A stretch of DNA of 64,000 bases from CAYOWQ01 sp964407695 (GTDB lineage Bacteria; Planctomycetota; Phycisphaerae; Phycisphaerales; SM1A02). Under the pieces are notes generated by a model. The model saw only the letters and a list, made by a program, of their open reading frames with translations. It was not told where the DNA came from and made no database searches. Where the stretch lies: the NCBI GenBank assembly GCA_964407695.1, contig CAYOWQ010000001.1:372001-436000 (forward strand). The letters are read 5' to 3'. This document shows positions 46,131 through 55,578 of this stretch, piece after piece. Made by a program: the position numbers and the translations under genes. The number at the start of each line of letters is the position of its first letter. Within the stretch, counting starts at the first letter, position 1.

Positions 46131-46931
46131 CTACCGGTGGCTCTTGACGTCGGTGTCGGCGGCCTGTTCCCGGTGTGCGGTTGACTCGATCATTTGATTC
46201 GCTTCCTCGCCGAGGTAAGCATCGATGATCGCGTGAAGCAGGTACAGAATTGGTGTCACCCCAATCGCAACCGCGAACTTGAAGATGTAGCCGCTGCCGG
46301 CAGAGTTCACCGTTTGCCAGAAAGTCAGGCCGCGTTCGGGATTGAACACATGCGGAAGGTACAGACCGATGAACTGGACAATGACGGTGTCGACCAGTTG
46401 GCTGACCAGGGTTGAACCTGTGGCCCGCATCCAAAGGTAACGATGTCCTGTGCGGCGGCGCACAAGCCAGAACACGGTGACGTCGATCAGCTGTGCCACG
46501 AGGAAAGCGGTGATCGAGCCGACGATGATCCACGCCGACTGCATGAATACGTTGCGAAACGATGCCGCATCGACTGGGGAGAATGACACGGCGGGCACCG
46601 CATCCGTCAGCCAGAGTGCGACAAAGGCATATGCGATCATCGCGGCACCGAGAAAGCTCAGTCGCTTCACGCCCTCGCGCCCGAAGTACTCGTTGATGAT
46701 GTCGGATGTGATGAAGACGACAGGCCACAGGATGATGCCGCAGCTGAGCGTGAAGTTTCTCCAGGTGGAATCCGGGTCTGTCACCAGACTCCGCCAGGGC
46801 GTCGGCACCTGGAAAAGCTTGCCGCCGATCAACTCGGCGATGATCGCATTGCTGAGAAACACTCCCCCAAGCACCATGAACAGGATATTGCGCCGACGGC
46901 CGCCTTGCTCCAGACTTGGAATGGTCTTCAT
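46131..46931 (-). CDS. yhhQ: Queuosine-precursor transporter (YhhQ/VUT family)
   Basis: 266 residues with about six membrane helices. The family blocks are NAIIAELIGGKLFQV near the start, WPVVFITSDIINEYFGREGVKR, the VAQLIDVTVFWLVRR helix and VSQLVDTVIVQFIGLY. YhhQ carries 7-cyano-7-deazaguanine or 7-aminomethyl-7-deazaguanine for queuosine in tRNA. It lies 17 bp after the RND pump gene on the same strand and may be co-transcribed, although no functional link is obvious. No queuosine biosynthesis gene is nearby. Confidence 0.93.
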   Translation of the reverse strand: MKTIPSLEQGGRRRNILFMVLGGVFLSNAIIAELIGGKLFQVPTPWRSLVTDPDSTWRNFTLSCGIILWPVVFITSDIINEYFGREGVKRLSFLGAAMIAYAFVALWLTDAVPAVSFSPVDAASFRNVFMQSAWIIVGSITAFLVAQLIDVTVFWLVRRRTGHRYLWMRATGSTLVSQLVDTVIVQFIGLYLPHVFNPERGLTFWQTVNSAGSGYIFKFAVAIGVTPILYLLHAIIDAYLGEEANQMIESTAHREQAADTDVKSHR

Positions 46932-46948
46932 GATGTTCAGGCCAGCGC

Positions 46949-49900
46949 CTAATCAGTCGCCAGATCCACCGCAGATTCAATGCGGCGCTTCGAGACAGGA
47001 CGTCGCCGACCGTTCCAGAGAACATACACGATGTTGGCGAGGTCATCGAAAATTACCAGCAGGCAGGGGAGCACCAGCAGCGTCAGGGCTGTGGAGCTCA
47101 GCAATCCGAACGAGACGGCAATCGCCATTGGAATCAGGAACTTGGCCTGAAACGAGGTCTCCAGAACCAGCGGCATCAATCCAACGAAGGTGGTGATCGA
47201 CGTCAACACAATTGCTCTGAGGCGTTCCTTGCCCGTCTCCACGAGCGCGTCGCGCATGGGCACACCGGCGACACGCTTCTCGTTGTAGAACTCAATCAGA
47301 ATGAGCGAATTGTTCACCACCACACCGGTCAGGGCCACGAATCCAATCAGGCTGAGAAACGTCAACTCATATCCCAACAGCAGGTGGCCCCAGATCACGC
47401 CAATGATCCCGAACGGGATCGCCACCATGACGACCAGCGGTTGCGTGTATGACGAGAACAGCCACGCGACAATTACGTAGATCAGAACGCACGCGGCTCC
47501 GAACGCAAGCGGCAAGGTGGAAAACGCCTTGTTCAGATCCTCCTGCCGGCCGGCGACGTCAAGGGTGATGCCCGGTGTCGACGAAGCGATTTCGGCCAGT
47601 CTTGGCCTGACGGCATCGAAGATGAACTCAGGGCTGACACCGGGGGCAGTGTCGGCGGTCACCGTAATCGCCCGCTCACGATTGATCCTTCGAATCGTCG
47701 AGTACGAGTTGCCTTCGCTGACCTCGGCGATCTCGGCCAATGGGATTCGCCGCGGCCCCTCCCGCCCCTGCACGATCACCCAGAATCCCTCGATGGTGCT
47801 CATTCGACGACGGCTGTCCGGGTCGATACGCACCCGAACATCAATGTCTTCGCGTCGAGCGCTATAGGTATGAGCGTCCAGTCCAAACAATGTTCCGCGA
47901 ACCTGCCGCGCGACCTCGGCAACGGTAACCCCCAGCGATGCGGCCCCCGGCTTGAGCCGAATCTGAAGCTCACGCTGGGCATCGAAGTCATCATCCGAAA
48001 TGTCCTTCACGCCGTCATAGCCGGCAAGCAACGATTTGATCCGCTCCACGGCCGAAGAGACCGGCTCGGAATCCTCGCCCTTCACCACGATGGAAATATC
48101 GCGGCCGCTGGGCCCGCCGCTCATCTCGGTGTATCGGAACTCTTCAACATCGGGCATCGGACCGGCTGCGTTGCGAATTGCCTCGACGACGTCGCGTGAT
48201 TCTCGGCCCCCTTCAGCTTGGCGCTTTTCGACCTCCTGAAGCTCAATGAACATCTGTGCAACATGCGTGGAGGCCGCGAGGACAGCACTTGACTCAAGAT
48301 CCGTGCTGCTCCCAACGACCGAGGACACCCAGACCACCTCAGGTTGGGCGCGCGCTGCGGCCTCGATCTGCTGTACCACTGCGTCAGTCTGCGCCAGGGA
48401 AGCACCAATCGGCAGGCGGAGATCGACAATCACCGTCTCGGCGTCCGTATCCTGCAGGAAGACGAACGGTAGACGTTTGCCGATCACAAGTCCCATTGAA
48501 GCGATCATGATTGCAAGGGCGATGGATGCGGTGACGTATCGATGGTTGATCGAGAAGGCCACAAATCGCCCATAGAGATCAGTCAGCGGTCCGATGACTC
48601 TGCGATCCCGCCACTTCTCAAATCGACGCAGGAACGATCCAATTCGGCCCGGCTCACGCCGCTCTCGCTTCTCCATGGCGTGGGCCATGTGGCTGGGCAT
48701 CATGGTCATGGTCTCCAGCACGCTGACCAGCAGCGAGCAGAGCACCACGATCGGAAGAGACGCCAGCAATTCGCCGATCGTGCCCTTGACGAACGCGAGG
48801 GGAAGGAAGGCGACAATAGTGGTTAGGACCGTGCAGAGCACCGGCCAGAAGACCTGCTGTGCTCCGCGAATGGCCGCGATCATGGGTGGATCGCCCTTGG
48901 CGTGGCGGGCGTTGATGTTTTCGCTGACCACGACAGCGTCGTCTTCCAGCATGCCCAGGGTGATGAGCAGTCCAAACATCGTGAGCATGTTGAGCGTGAC
49001 GCCGAACGCCAGCATCAGAATGAGCGTTCCGCAGATGGCGGTGGTGAGCCCCATGACCACGATCCAGGCCATTCGCAGGCTCATGAAGAGGAAGATGATG
49101 AGGAATATGAGCGCTGCGCCCTGAAATGCATTGTCCACGAGCAGACCAAGGCGGCCCTCAATGAACCTCGCGAAATCGGAGTGCGACACGATTGCAACGG
49201 GCAGGGGGTCGGGAGCATCGTGGCCGAGCTTCCAGGCGCGAAGCGTGTGCGGCTTCATCACATGATCGGCGAATCCTCCCGGGTACTCACCGTGCTGCCT
49301 CCCCACGACATACGCCCGCACCATCTCGGCAATCTTCACCGCATCCTGTTTGCCGGTCTTGAAGACCGTCAGACTGACGGCAGGCTTGCCATTGAAACGG
49401 GACTCAATCTGTTCATCTGTGAAATCCGAGAATACCGTTGCAATATCGCCCACGCGAATGGACTGTCCCTGATCGCTGGCCTTGACCACGATCTGCCGGA
49501 TCGCATCCGCCCGCTCAGCCACGCCGAGCGTCCGTACGTTGGTGTTGCCGACATTGGTCCGCAACGAACCCCCGGGCAGGTCGCTCATCCAGGCACGAAT
49601 CGAATCCGTCACCTGCGGAAGGCTGATGCCGTGTTCCAGAAGTGCAGCGCCGTCAACATCGACTCGCAACTCGTCATTCCGCACGCCGCTGATGATGATC
49701 GATCCCATGCCCGGAAGGGTGCGAAGATCATCGGCGACGCGGCGGATCGACCGCTTCATCACATCCTCATCCGCGTCGCCATACAGCGTCACCATGATGG
49801 TTGGGATGTTTGGTTCAAATTCCGTGACCCGGATTTCCTCGGCGTCGTCGGGAAGGTCCTGGAGGAGGTCGATGGCTCGCTGAACCTCGTCGACACCCTT

Positions 49901-50206
49901 CCTGGTCTCGACTCCGTCGCGGAATTCGACCCGGATGGTGCCGAACCCCTCGTTGATTCGGGTGGTGACCTTCTCAACCTCGTCGAGCTCCACGACGGCA
50001 TCTTCCACCTTGCGCGCCATGGATTCTTCAATCTCTTCCGGCGTGGCCCCGGGATACGGAAGGGTGATCGTTGCCTGTTCAGGCGTAGTCTCAGGGAAGA
50101 ATTCTCGTCGGATGCTCACCAGGGCCACAATGCCGCCGATGAGAATCGAGAGCATCAACAGTCGAATGGGTACCGGCTTGCGGACGCCAAATTCCGCAAC
50201 GTTCAT
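46949..50206 (-). CDS. RND efflux transporter (AcrB/HAE1-like)
   Basis: 1085 residues from the ATG at 50206, which overlaps the stop codon of the adaptor gene (ATGA). A longer frame to 50344 would lie inside that gene. Twelve membrane helices flank two large periplasmic domains, as in AcrB. The helix-4 segment GMLEDDAVVVSENI holds the paired acidic residues of the proton relay. YPGATPEEIEESMARKVEDAV is the characteristic start of the porter domain. It should expel drugs, lipids or metals through a TolC-type channel that is not in the window. Confidence 0.93.
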   Translation of the reverse strand: MNVAEFGVRKPVPIRLLMLSILIGGIVALVSIRREFFPETTPEQATITLPYPGATPEEIEESMARKVEDAVVELDEVEKVTTRINEGFGTIRVEFRDGVETRKGVDEVQRAIDLLQDLPDDAEEIRVTEFEPNIPTIMVTLYGDADEDVMKRSIRRVADDLRTLPGMGSIIISGVRNDELRVDVDGAALLEHGISLPQVTDSIRAWMSDLPGGSLRTNVGNTNVRTLGVAERADAIRQIVVKASDQGQSIRVGDIATVFSDFTDEQIESRFNGKPAVSLTVFKTGKQDAVKIAEMVRAYVVGRQHGEYPGGFADHVMKPHTLRAWKLGHDAPDPLPVAIVSHSDFARFIEGRLGLLVDNAFQGAALIFLIIFLFMSLRMAWIVVMGLTTAICGTLILMLAFGVTLNMLTMFGLLITLGMLEDDAVVVSENINARHAKGDPPMIAAIRGAQQVFWPVLCTVLTTIVAFLPLAFVKGTIGELLASLPIVVLCSLLVSVLETMTMMPSHMAHAMEKRERREPGRIGSFLRRFEKWRDRRVIGPLTDLYGRFVAFSINHRYVTASIALAIMIASMGLVIGKRLPFVFLQDTDAETVIVDLRLPIGASLAQTDAVVQQIEAAARAQPEVVWVSSVVGSSTDLESSAVLAASTHVAQMFIELQEVEKRQAEGGRESRDVVEAIRNAAGPMPDVEEFRYTEMSGGPSGRDISIVVKGEDSEPVSSAVERIKSLLAGYDGVKDISDDDFDAQRELQIRLKPGAASLGVTVAEVARQVRGTLFGLDAHTYSARREDIDVRVRIDPDSRRRMSTIEGFWVIVQGREGPRRIPLAEIAEVSEGNSYSTIRRINRERAITVTADTAPGVSPEFIFDAVRPRLAEIASSTPGITLDVAGRQEDLNKAFSTLPLAFGAACVLIYVIVAWLFSSYTQPLVVMVAIPFGIIGVIWGHLLLGYELTFLSLIGFVALTGVVVNNSLILIEFYNEKRVAGVPMRDALVETGKERLRAIVLTSITTFVGLMPLVLETSFQAKFLIPMAIAVSFGLLSSTALTLLVLPCLLVIFDDLANIVYVLWNGRRRPVSKRRIESAVDLATD

Positions 50207-51540
50207 CGCTCGCCCCCCGCGAGATCGCCACTCTTCTTGTCGTTGGCGATGGAAACCTGGACTGTGGAGCCAATCGCCAGATGGCGGGCGGCGTTGACCA
50301 CGACGAGTGTGCCGTCGGCAAGGTCCTTGCGAAGGACCACCCATTGTCGATCTTCAAGTCCCAGCTCAGGAAATTCACCCTCCACGTAAAAGTCGACGGG
50401 CACGGACTGCTCGCCCACCACGCCGTCCTTCACCGTTCGAAGGCGTTCATCACTCAGCGCCCGCCGAGGCACAATGGTTCGCTGCGCATGTCCCAGGGAT
50501 TCAACGCGCCCTTCAAGGAAGCGCCCCGGAGTTACTCGATCTGAAGCGTTCGAATCCTGTCGAATTTCGACGAAAACGGGAAACGTCCGTGTGTCGGGGT
50601 CGTCGACCGGTGAGATTCTCGCCACGGTGCCGGACCACGTTTGCAGCTCATCGAGCCGGGTACTGTGTTCTGCGGTCAGGGTGACCGGTGAGCCTACGGC
50701 GACTCCCGAACGTGCTGCCGCCGGCAGCTGCAATGCCACTTCGACACGGCTGAGGCTGACCACCCGCGCAATTCGGGTCCCCGGGGCCACATTCTCCCCC
50801 TCATCGACGTCGACCTCCGCCAGAATGCCATCCAGTGGACTCACGACGGTGCACCGTTCGAGATTCTCCTGCGCCAAGTCGCGCGCGGACTGCTGGGCCG
50901 CCCTCAACGCCTGAAGGCCGAGCCTCCGCGACGGGATCTTCTCGAGCTCCTCACGCGTAGTCGATTCCGCGCGCTCTGCGGCAATCACTGCCTGCCGTGC
51001 GCGGTCAAGTTCGCGCTCTCGCGCTGCCCCGCCCTCGGCGGCGACCTGAATGCGTTCGAAGTCGGCCCGGGCAAGCTTTGAGTCTTCCTCTGCAAGCCGA
51101 ACCCGCTCGGTCCAGGATCGCTGCTCGACATCAAGCCGCTGCAGTTGGGCATCGAGATCCGAGATGTTCTGGACCGCAATCTCAAGCTCATGAGCGAAAT
51201 CGGACTCGTCGAATCTGGCGAGGAGGTCGCCCTTGCGAACAGAATTGCCGCGAACGGTGGACTCCGGAACCTCAACAACGGTCGATGTAACTCGCGCAGG
51301 GACATCCGCCGCGTCCATGGCGCGGGCTGTCCCGTACCCGGACCATGTCCGATGCACCGAAACAGGGACGACCCGCATCACCAGAACGTCCTGACGTGGC
51401 TTGGCGTCGGCCGCCGGCTTCGGCTGCGGCTGAGTGGCAACCAACAAGAGGAAGATTCCGATGGACAGGCCGAGCAACACGAGGCAGACGACCGTGCGGG
51501 TCGCGATTGACAGCAGCAGAGCGGCACGCGGCATAGGCAT
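50203..51540 (-). CDS. RND efflux periplasmic adaptor (membrane-fusion protein)
   Basis: 445 residues. One N-terminal membrane helix (about 14-36) is followed by a barrel/lipoyl region (STVVEVPESTVRGNSVRKGDLLARFDESD in part), a long alpha-hairpin (about 120-230, with the ERELDRARQAV and EELEKIPSRRLGLQALRAAQ heptads) and the second lipoyl half VVSPLDGILAEVDVDEGENV. This is the standard MFP order. It bridges the RND pump and an outer-membrane channel. A TAGCAT hexamer lies at 51565-51570 upstream. It is the first gene of the pump operon. Confidence 0.92.
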   Translation of the reverse strand: MPMPRAALLLSIATRTVVCLVLLGLSIGIFLLLVATQPQPKPAADAKPRQDVLVMRVVPVSVHRTWSGYGTARAMDAADVPARVTSTVVEVPESTVRGNSVRKGDLLARFDESDFAHELEIAVQNISDLDAQLQRLDVEQRSWTERVRLAEEDSKLARADFERIQVAAEGGAARERELDRARQAVIAAERAESTTREELEKIPSRRLGLQALRAAQQSARDLAQENLERCTVVSPLDGILAEVDVDEGENVAPGTRIARVVSLSRVEVALQLPAAARSGVAVGSPVTLTAEHSTRLDELQTWSGTVARISPVDDPDTRTFPVFVEIRQDSNASDRVTPGRFLEGRVESLGHAQRTIVPRRALSDERLRTVKDGVVGEQSVPVDFYVEGEFPELGLEDRQWVVLRKDLADGTLVVVNAARHLAIGSTVQVSIANDKKSGDLAGGER

Positions 51541-51691
51541 AAGGCATCGTTCGAGCGAGTGGTGATGCTAGGAGTTTGGGTGGGATCGGGCGACAACTAT
51601 GCGCCCGATTCCCCACAGACGTTGGCGAGGTGCAGAATCGATGGCTCGACGGTTGCAGATTCGGTTACGACTGCGTTGCGGCCATTCCTGC

Positions 51692-51697
51692 TACCCT
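51692..51697 (+). promoter_or_regulatory. -10 element TACCCT immediately before gatC
   Basis: TACCCT ends 7 nt before the gatC ATG at 51705, again without a Shine-Dalgarno sequence. A weak -35 region means the assignment rests on the repeated pattern in this window. Confidence 0.45.
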
Positions 51698-51704
51698 TGC
51701 CGTC

Positions 51705-52013
51705 ATGCCAGAGATTCTCAGTCACGCCGAAGTTGCCCACGTTGCCAAGCTGGCGCGGCTTCGGCTCACCCAGGCCCAAATCGAGACGTTTCAAGAGCAG
51801 CTTTCCAGCGTGCTGACACATATAGCCAAGCTGAATGAGTTGGATGTCAGTGGCGTGGAGCCGATGGCCCATCCCCTCGACATGTCCAACCGGCTTGATG
51901 ACGACGACGTCGTCCCGGGAATGGCGCTCGACGCACTTTTGAGGAATGCTCCGGCCGTCGAGGGACACTTTCTGGCGGTGCCCAAGGTTCTCGGCGATGG
52001 GGGTGGAGCATGA
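51705..52013 (+). CDS. gatC: Aspartyl/glutamyl-tRNA amidotransferase subunit C
   Basis: 102 residues, the normal GatC size. MPEILSHAEVAHVAKLARL is the typical GatC opening helix, and DVSGVEPMAHPLDMSNRLDDD matches the conserved middle. GatC stabilises GatA and GatB in the enzyme that converts Glu-tRNA-Gln (and Asp-tRNA-Asn) to the amidated forms. The ATG at 51705 is preferred over a longer frame to 51576. It overlaps gatA by 4 bp (ATGA). Confidence 0.95.
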   Translation: MPEILSHAEVAHVAKLARLRLTQAQIETFQEQLSSVLTHIAKLNELDVSGVEPMAHPLDMSNRLDDDDVVPGMALDALLRNAPAVEGHFLAVPKVLGDGGGA

Positions 52014-53482
52014 TCGGTGCCTCAGCTCAGGGAATCGCAGCGGCGGTGCGGAGCGGCAAACAGAAAGCCGTCAACGTCGTACGTGATCATCTGGATCGAA
52101 TCTCGCAGATTGATGGTCCGATTCGAGCATTCCACGAAACCTACCCGGATGAAGCGATGGCGATGGCTGAATCGGTCGACAAGGCCGTGGCCGCCGGAAA
52201 GGATCCTGGTCCGCTAGCCGGCGTCCCAATCGCACTGAAGGACAATATCGTCACTCCGTTCGGCCGCACGACATGCAGTTCGGCCATCCTCAGGAACTTT
52301 CATGGCCCGTATTGGGCCACCGCAGCCAAGCGACTCGTGGATGCGGGTGGGATCGTTGTCGGGAAGACCAATTGTGATGAATTTGCCATGGGGTCGTCCA
52401 CGGAGAATTGCGCCTGGGGACCAACGCAAAATCCATGGGCGAAGAATCATGTACCGGGCGGATCATCCGGCGGCAGCGCAGCGGCCGTGGCGGCACGAAT
52501 GGTGCCGGTGGCCCTGGGGTCCGACACGGGCGGAAGCATTCGTCAACCTGCAGCGCTCTGCGGTATCACTGGTGTGAAGCCGACCTATGGCCGCGTGAGT
52601 CGATATGGATTGGTGGCCTTCGGATCGAGCCTGGATCAGATTGGTCCGTTCGCCACGAATGTTGGCGATGCTGCACAGGTGCTTTCGGCCATGGCGGGTC
52701 CCGATGCTCGCGATTCCACATCGGCGGCTGTGGAGGTTCCGAAGTTTTCGGCAAGCATCGACAAGCCGATCGATGGGCTTCGCATCGGACTTCCCAAGCA
52801 GTATCTATCGCCGGAGAACGATCCCAGTGTGAATGATGCGATTCACGCCGCAACCGAGTTGTTCCGATCGCTCGGGGCCGAGATTGTACCCATCGAGCTG
52901 CCGCTTACGGACTACGGCATTTCGACGTACTACGTCATCGCCCCCGCGGAAGCGTCCAGCAATCTCGCACGATACGACGGCATTCGCTACGGTCATCGGG
53001 CTGAGATCAAAGGCGACGAGGATCTCTTCGATCTCTATGCAAAGAGTCGAGCCGAGGGCTTCGGACCTGAGGTGCAACGTCGAATCATGCTTGGCACCTA
53101 CGTCCTCAGTTCCGGCTATTACGACGCGTATTACAAGCGGGCGCTCCAGGTTCGCCGCCTGATCAAGCAGGAATATGATGCCGCCTTCACGCAATGCCAT
53201 GCGATTCTCGGGCCGACGTCGCCGATGCCGGCGTTTCGCATCGGTGGCAAGGCCGACCCACTAACGATGTACCTCTGTGATGTTTACACTGTGAATGCGA
53301 ATATCTCCGGTATCTGTGCTATTTCAATTCCGGGAGGATTCGCCGCTTCCCCAGCGGGTCGACTTCCCGTGGGCCTTCAACTTCAGTGCCAGGCATTTCA
53401 GGAGGAGCTGATGTTTCGCATCGCGCGGATGTACGAGAACGCGACCGAGTACCACACTCAGGTTCCGCCGCTTTCAAACTAG
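52010..53482 (+). CDS. gatA: Glutamyl-tRNA(Gln) amidotransferase subunit A
   Basis: 490 residues. The amidase-signature catalytic triad is intact: Lys77 (IALKDNI), Ser152 (PGGSSGGS) and Ser176 (GSDTGGSIRQPA). The tail DVYTVNANISGICAISIPGGF is typical of GatA. It hydrolyses glutamine and delivers ammonia to the GatB active site. gatB is not in the window and must lie elsewhere, which is common. Overlaps gatC by 4 bp; a short 147-bp gap leads to the ROK-type gene. Confidence 0.96.
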   Translation: MIGASAQGIAAAVRSGKQKAVNVVRDHLDRISQIDGPIRAFHETYPDEAMAMAESVDKAVAAGKDPGPLAGVPIALKDNIVTPFGRTTCSSAILRNFHGPYWATAAKRLVDAGGIVVGKTNCDEFAMGSSTENCAWGPTQNPWAKNHVPGGSSGGSAAAVAARMVPVALGSDTGGSIRQPAALCGITGVKPTYGRVSRYGLVAFGSSLDQIGPFATNVGDAAQVLSAMAGPDARDSTSAAVEVPKFSASIDKPIDGLRIGLPKQYLSPENDPSVNDAIHAATELFRSLGAEIVPIELPLTDYGISTYYVIAPAEASSNLARYDGIRYGHRAEIKGDEDLFDLYAKSRAEGFGPEVQRRIMLGTYVLSSGYYDAYYKRALQVRRLIKQEYDAAFTQCHAILGPTSPMPAFRIGGKADPLTMYLCDVYTVNANISGICAISIPGGFAASPAGRLPVGLQLQCQAFQEELMFRIARMYENATEYHTQVPPLSN

Positions 53483-53617
53483 TTCGCCAAGCAAGTCGAC
53501 GTCTTGATCCCCAATTCATGACCCGAACCGAGGACGACGGTGTTCGCTTGAACGGAGCCGAGAGCTTCGCTCAAAAGGTCCTGGGCTGGTTGCAACCATG
53601 AATGGCCATGATCTCGG

Positions 53618-53623
53618 TAGGAT
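53618..53623 (+). promoter_or_regulatory. -10 element TAGGAT immediately before the ROK gene
   Basis: TAGGAT ends 6 nt before the ATG at 53630 and there is no Shine-Dalgarno sequence. It suggests a leaderless start. Confidence 0.45.
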
Positions 53624-53629
53624 TCCGGC

Positions 53630-54598
53630 ATGAGCAAGAGCGACCCCCTCGTGGTCGGCATCGATCTTGGCGGCACCAACATGCAGATTGGCGTGGTCAA
53701 CAGCGAGCACGCCATCGTTGGTCGCTGTAAGCGGAAAACCAAGGCCGACCTCGGCAGGGATGCCGTGATCAAGCGCATCTGCGAGGGTGTGCGACGGGCA
53801 TGCGACGACGCTCACGTCGATCTGCACGACATGGTGGCTGTCGGCATCGGTGCCCCCGGTGCGATCGATATTCCCCGCGGCGTGGTCCTGGAAGCGCCGA
53901 ATCTGAAATGGAACGACGTTCCCCTCAAGGATCTCCTGTTGGAGGAGCTCGACCTTCCGGTCATCGTGGATAACGACGTGAATGTGGCCGTTTGGGGTGA
54001 AGCGAGGCTCGGCGCGGGCCAGGGTCGAGGCGACATGCTTGGGGTCTGGCTCGGCACCGGAGTGGGGGGTGGTCTGGTCCTCAACGGTCGCCTGTGGCAT
54101 GGCACCACATTCACCGCCGGTGAGATTGGGCAGACCGTGATCACTCCGGGAGGTCCGCCCGGCCTCCTCACCGTGGAAGACCATTGCAGCCGCACTGGCA
54201 TGAGCCACATCCTGAGAAAGCTCATGCAAACCGACCGCGAATCCATTCTGCATCGACTTGTGGAAGAGGCCGACGGCGCCATCGGATCAAAGATTCTTGC
54301 GGAGGCCGTCGAAGCCAAGGATGGGCTCGCCTGTCGCGTTGTGGATCATGCGGCCGAGATGCTGGGAATCGCCATTGCCAATTGGGTCACGGTTCTTTCC
54401 ATCGACACCATCATCATTGGAGGCGGCGTCACCGAGGCTCTAGGTGAACCGTTTGTCGACAAGATACGCCCGATCTTTCGGCGCTATGTCTTTCCCGGCC
54501 GTCTCAGGGACTGCCTGATCATCACCAGTCGACTTGAGGACGACGCAGGGCTGCTGGGTGCAGCGCTCCTGGCGCAGGATCAGTTGCTTTCACAATAG
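53630..54598 (+). CDS. ROK-family sugar kinase lacking the zinc motif
   Basis: 322 residues. The ATP-binding Asp12 (GIDLGGTN), the catalytic Asp116 (DNDVNVAVWGEA) and the LGTGVGGGLVLNG loop place it among ROK glucokinases. The usual zinc-binding stretch CxCGxxGCxE and the preceding GEIGH are absent: the protein reads GEIGQTVITPGG and then TVEDHCSRTG. The structural zinc site of most ROK proteins is therefore missing or changed. It probably phosphorylates glucose or another hexose but could have changed substrate. There is no DNA-binding domain, so it is not a NagC/XylR-type repressor. A weak hairpin follows at 54608-54630. Confidence 0.88.
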   Translation: MSKSDPLVVGIDLGGTNMQIGVVNSEHAIVGRCKRKTKADLGRDAVIKRICEGVRRACDDAHVDLHDMVAVGIGAPGAIDIPRGVVLEAPNLKWNDVPLKDLLLEELDLPVIVDNDVNVAVWGEARLGAGQGRGDMLGVWLGTGVGGGLVLNGRLWHGTTFTAGEIGQTVITPGGPPGLLTVEDHCSRTGMSHILRKLMQTDRESILHRLVEEADGAIGSKILAEAVEAKDGLACRVVDHAAEMLGIAIANWVTVLSIDTIIIGGGVTEALGEPFVDKIRPIFRRYVFPGRLRDCLIITSRLEDDAGLLGAALLAQDQLLSQ

Positions 54599-54840
54599 TC
54601 GGTGGCCCGGGTTCGTCGGCGAGTAACCCGATTCGGCTGATGGGACCGAAATCCTGGTTGAGATGGGGAATAATTCAGATGTTTGGACGGGGCGACGGTG
54701 TTAGACTCATCCATGCGCTGATCAGTTCGATGGAGAACGATCCCAGTTAGGTGCATGATTGGCAGGTTCCATGCCATATCTTCATGGAACCCGAATGGAT
54801 TTGGGTTGCAGAATGGCTCAAATCGCGTCGACCGAGACCT

Positions 54841-55458
54841 ATGACCAGAGGGCTGGAATTGGGAAACCGTTCACTACTGAAGGGCGCTGCGAGGAGCTCC
54901 GGTCATGGTTGTGACCGGGATCTCATCGTCGCGTGCATCGCCGGACGCCAGGATGCATGGAATACGCTGGTCGAGCGGTATGGTCGGCTCGTCTATTCGA
55001 TCCCTCGGCGGTACGGACTGAATGAAGCGGATTCTGATGATGTCCACGCCGCGGTCTGGGGAATCGTCTTCAAACACCTCTCGGCCCTGAAGGATCAGAC
55101 TCGTTTTTCTTCCTGGCTGATCACAACCGCGCACCGGGAGTGCTGGCGTGTCGCGAAAAACCGCGAAGCAAATCTGGAACTCACCTCGCAGATGGCCGGC
55201 CCATCGGAACCCTCGGAAGAAGAGGCAAGCCGTTGGGAACGGCAACACGCAATTCGGGAAGGTTTGATAGAGCTCGGCGGTAAATGTCGAGACCTGCTTG
55301 AGGCGCTCTATCTTGCCCGGACGCAGTTGTCCTACGACGCCATTGGTGAACAATTGAACATGAAGCCTGGGAGTATCGGACCTACCCGAGCCCGGTGCCT
55401 TGAGAAACTCGAACGGATACTTCTGGCCAAGGGGAACGATTTCGACAGGATTTGCTGA
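54841..55458 (+). CDS. ECF-type RNA polymerase sigma factor
   Basis: 205 residues from the ATG at 54841. In-frame ATGs at 54751 and 54784 add a Trp-rich leader unlike sigma factors. Region 2 is DRDLIVACIAGRQDAWNTLVERYGRLVYSI with the following DSDDVHAAVWGIVFKHL. Region 4 is the helix-turn-helix LSYDAIGEQLNMKPGSIGPTRARCLEKLERIL. No region 3 is present, as expected for ECF factors. TAGACT (54702-54707) may be the -10 of its promoter. The anti-sigma-like gene follows after 120 bp and TPR-CHAT after that, so this factor probably turns on the secreted genes of the cluster. Confidence 0.92.
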   Translation: MTRGLELGNRSLLKGAARSSGHGCDRDLIVACIAGRQDAWNTLVERYGRLVYSIPRRYGLNEADSDDVHAAVWGIVFKHLSALKDQTRFSSWLITTAHRECWRVAKNREANLELTSQMAGPSEPSEEEASRWERQHAIREGLIELGGKCRDLLEALYLARTQLSYDAIGEQLNMKPGSIGPTRARCLEKLERILLAKGNDFDRIC

Positions 55459-55578
55459 CCGGAACCGCTCCTGACCTGCGAAAATGGCGCAAAATGGCAA
55501 GAGCTGCCCATTTCCGCGTATTTCCGAGCCGCCGGACGCCCTCTTGTTGTGTGTCCGACCCAGTTTGGAAGCCTCACC

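Noticed and set aside
48902..50389. 495-residue plus-strand frame over the RND gene
   Set aside because: The minus-strand RND transporter has twelve helices and the DD motif, so the plus frame is a shadow.
54608..54630. Terminator after the ROK gene
   Set aside because: A 6-bp CGGGTT/AACCCG stem with an 11-nt loop and no T-tract is too weak to call.
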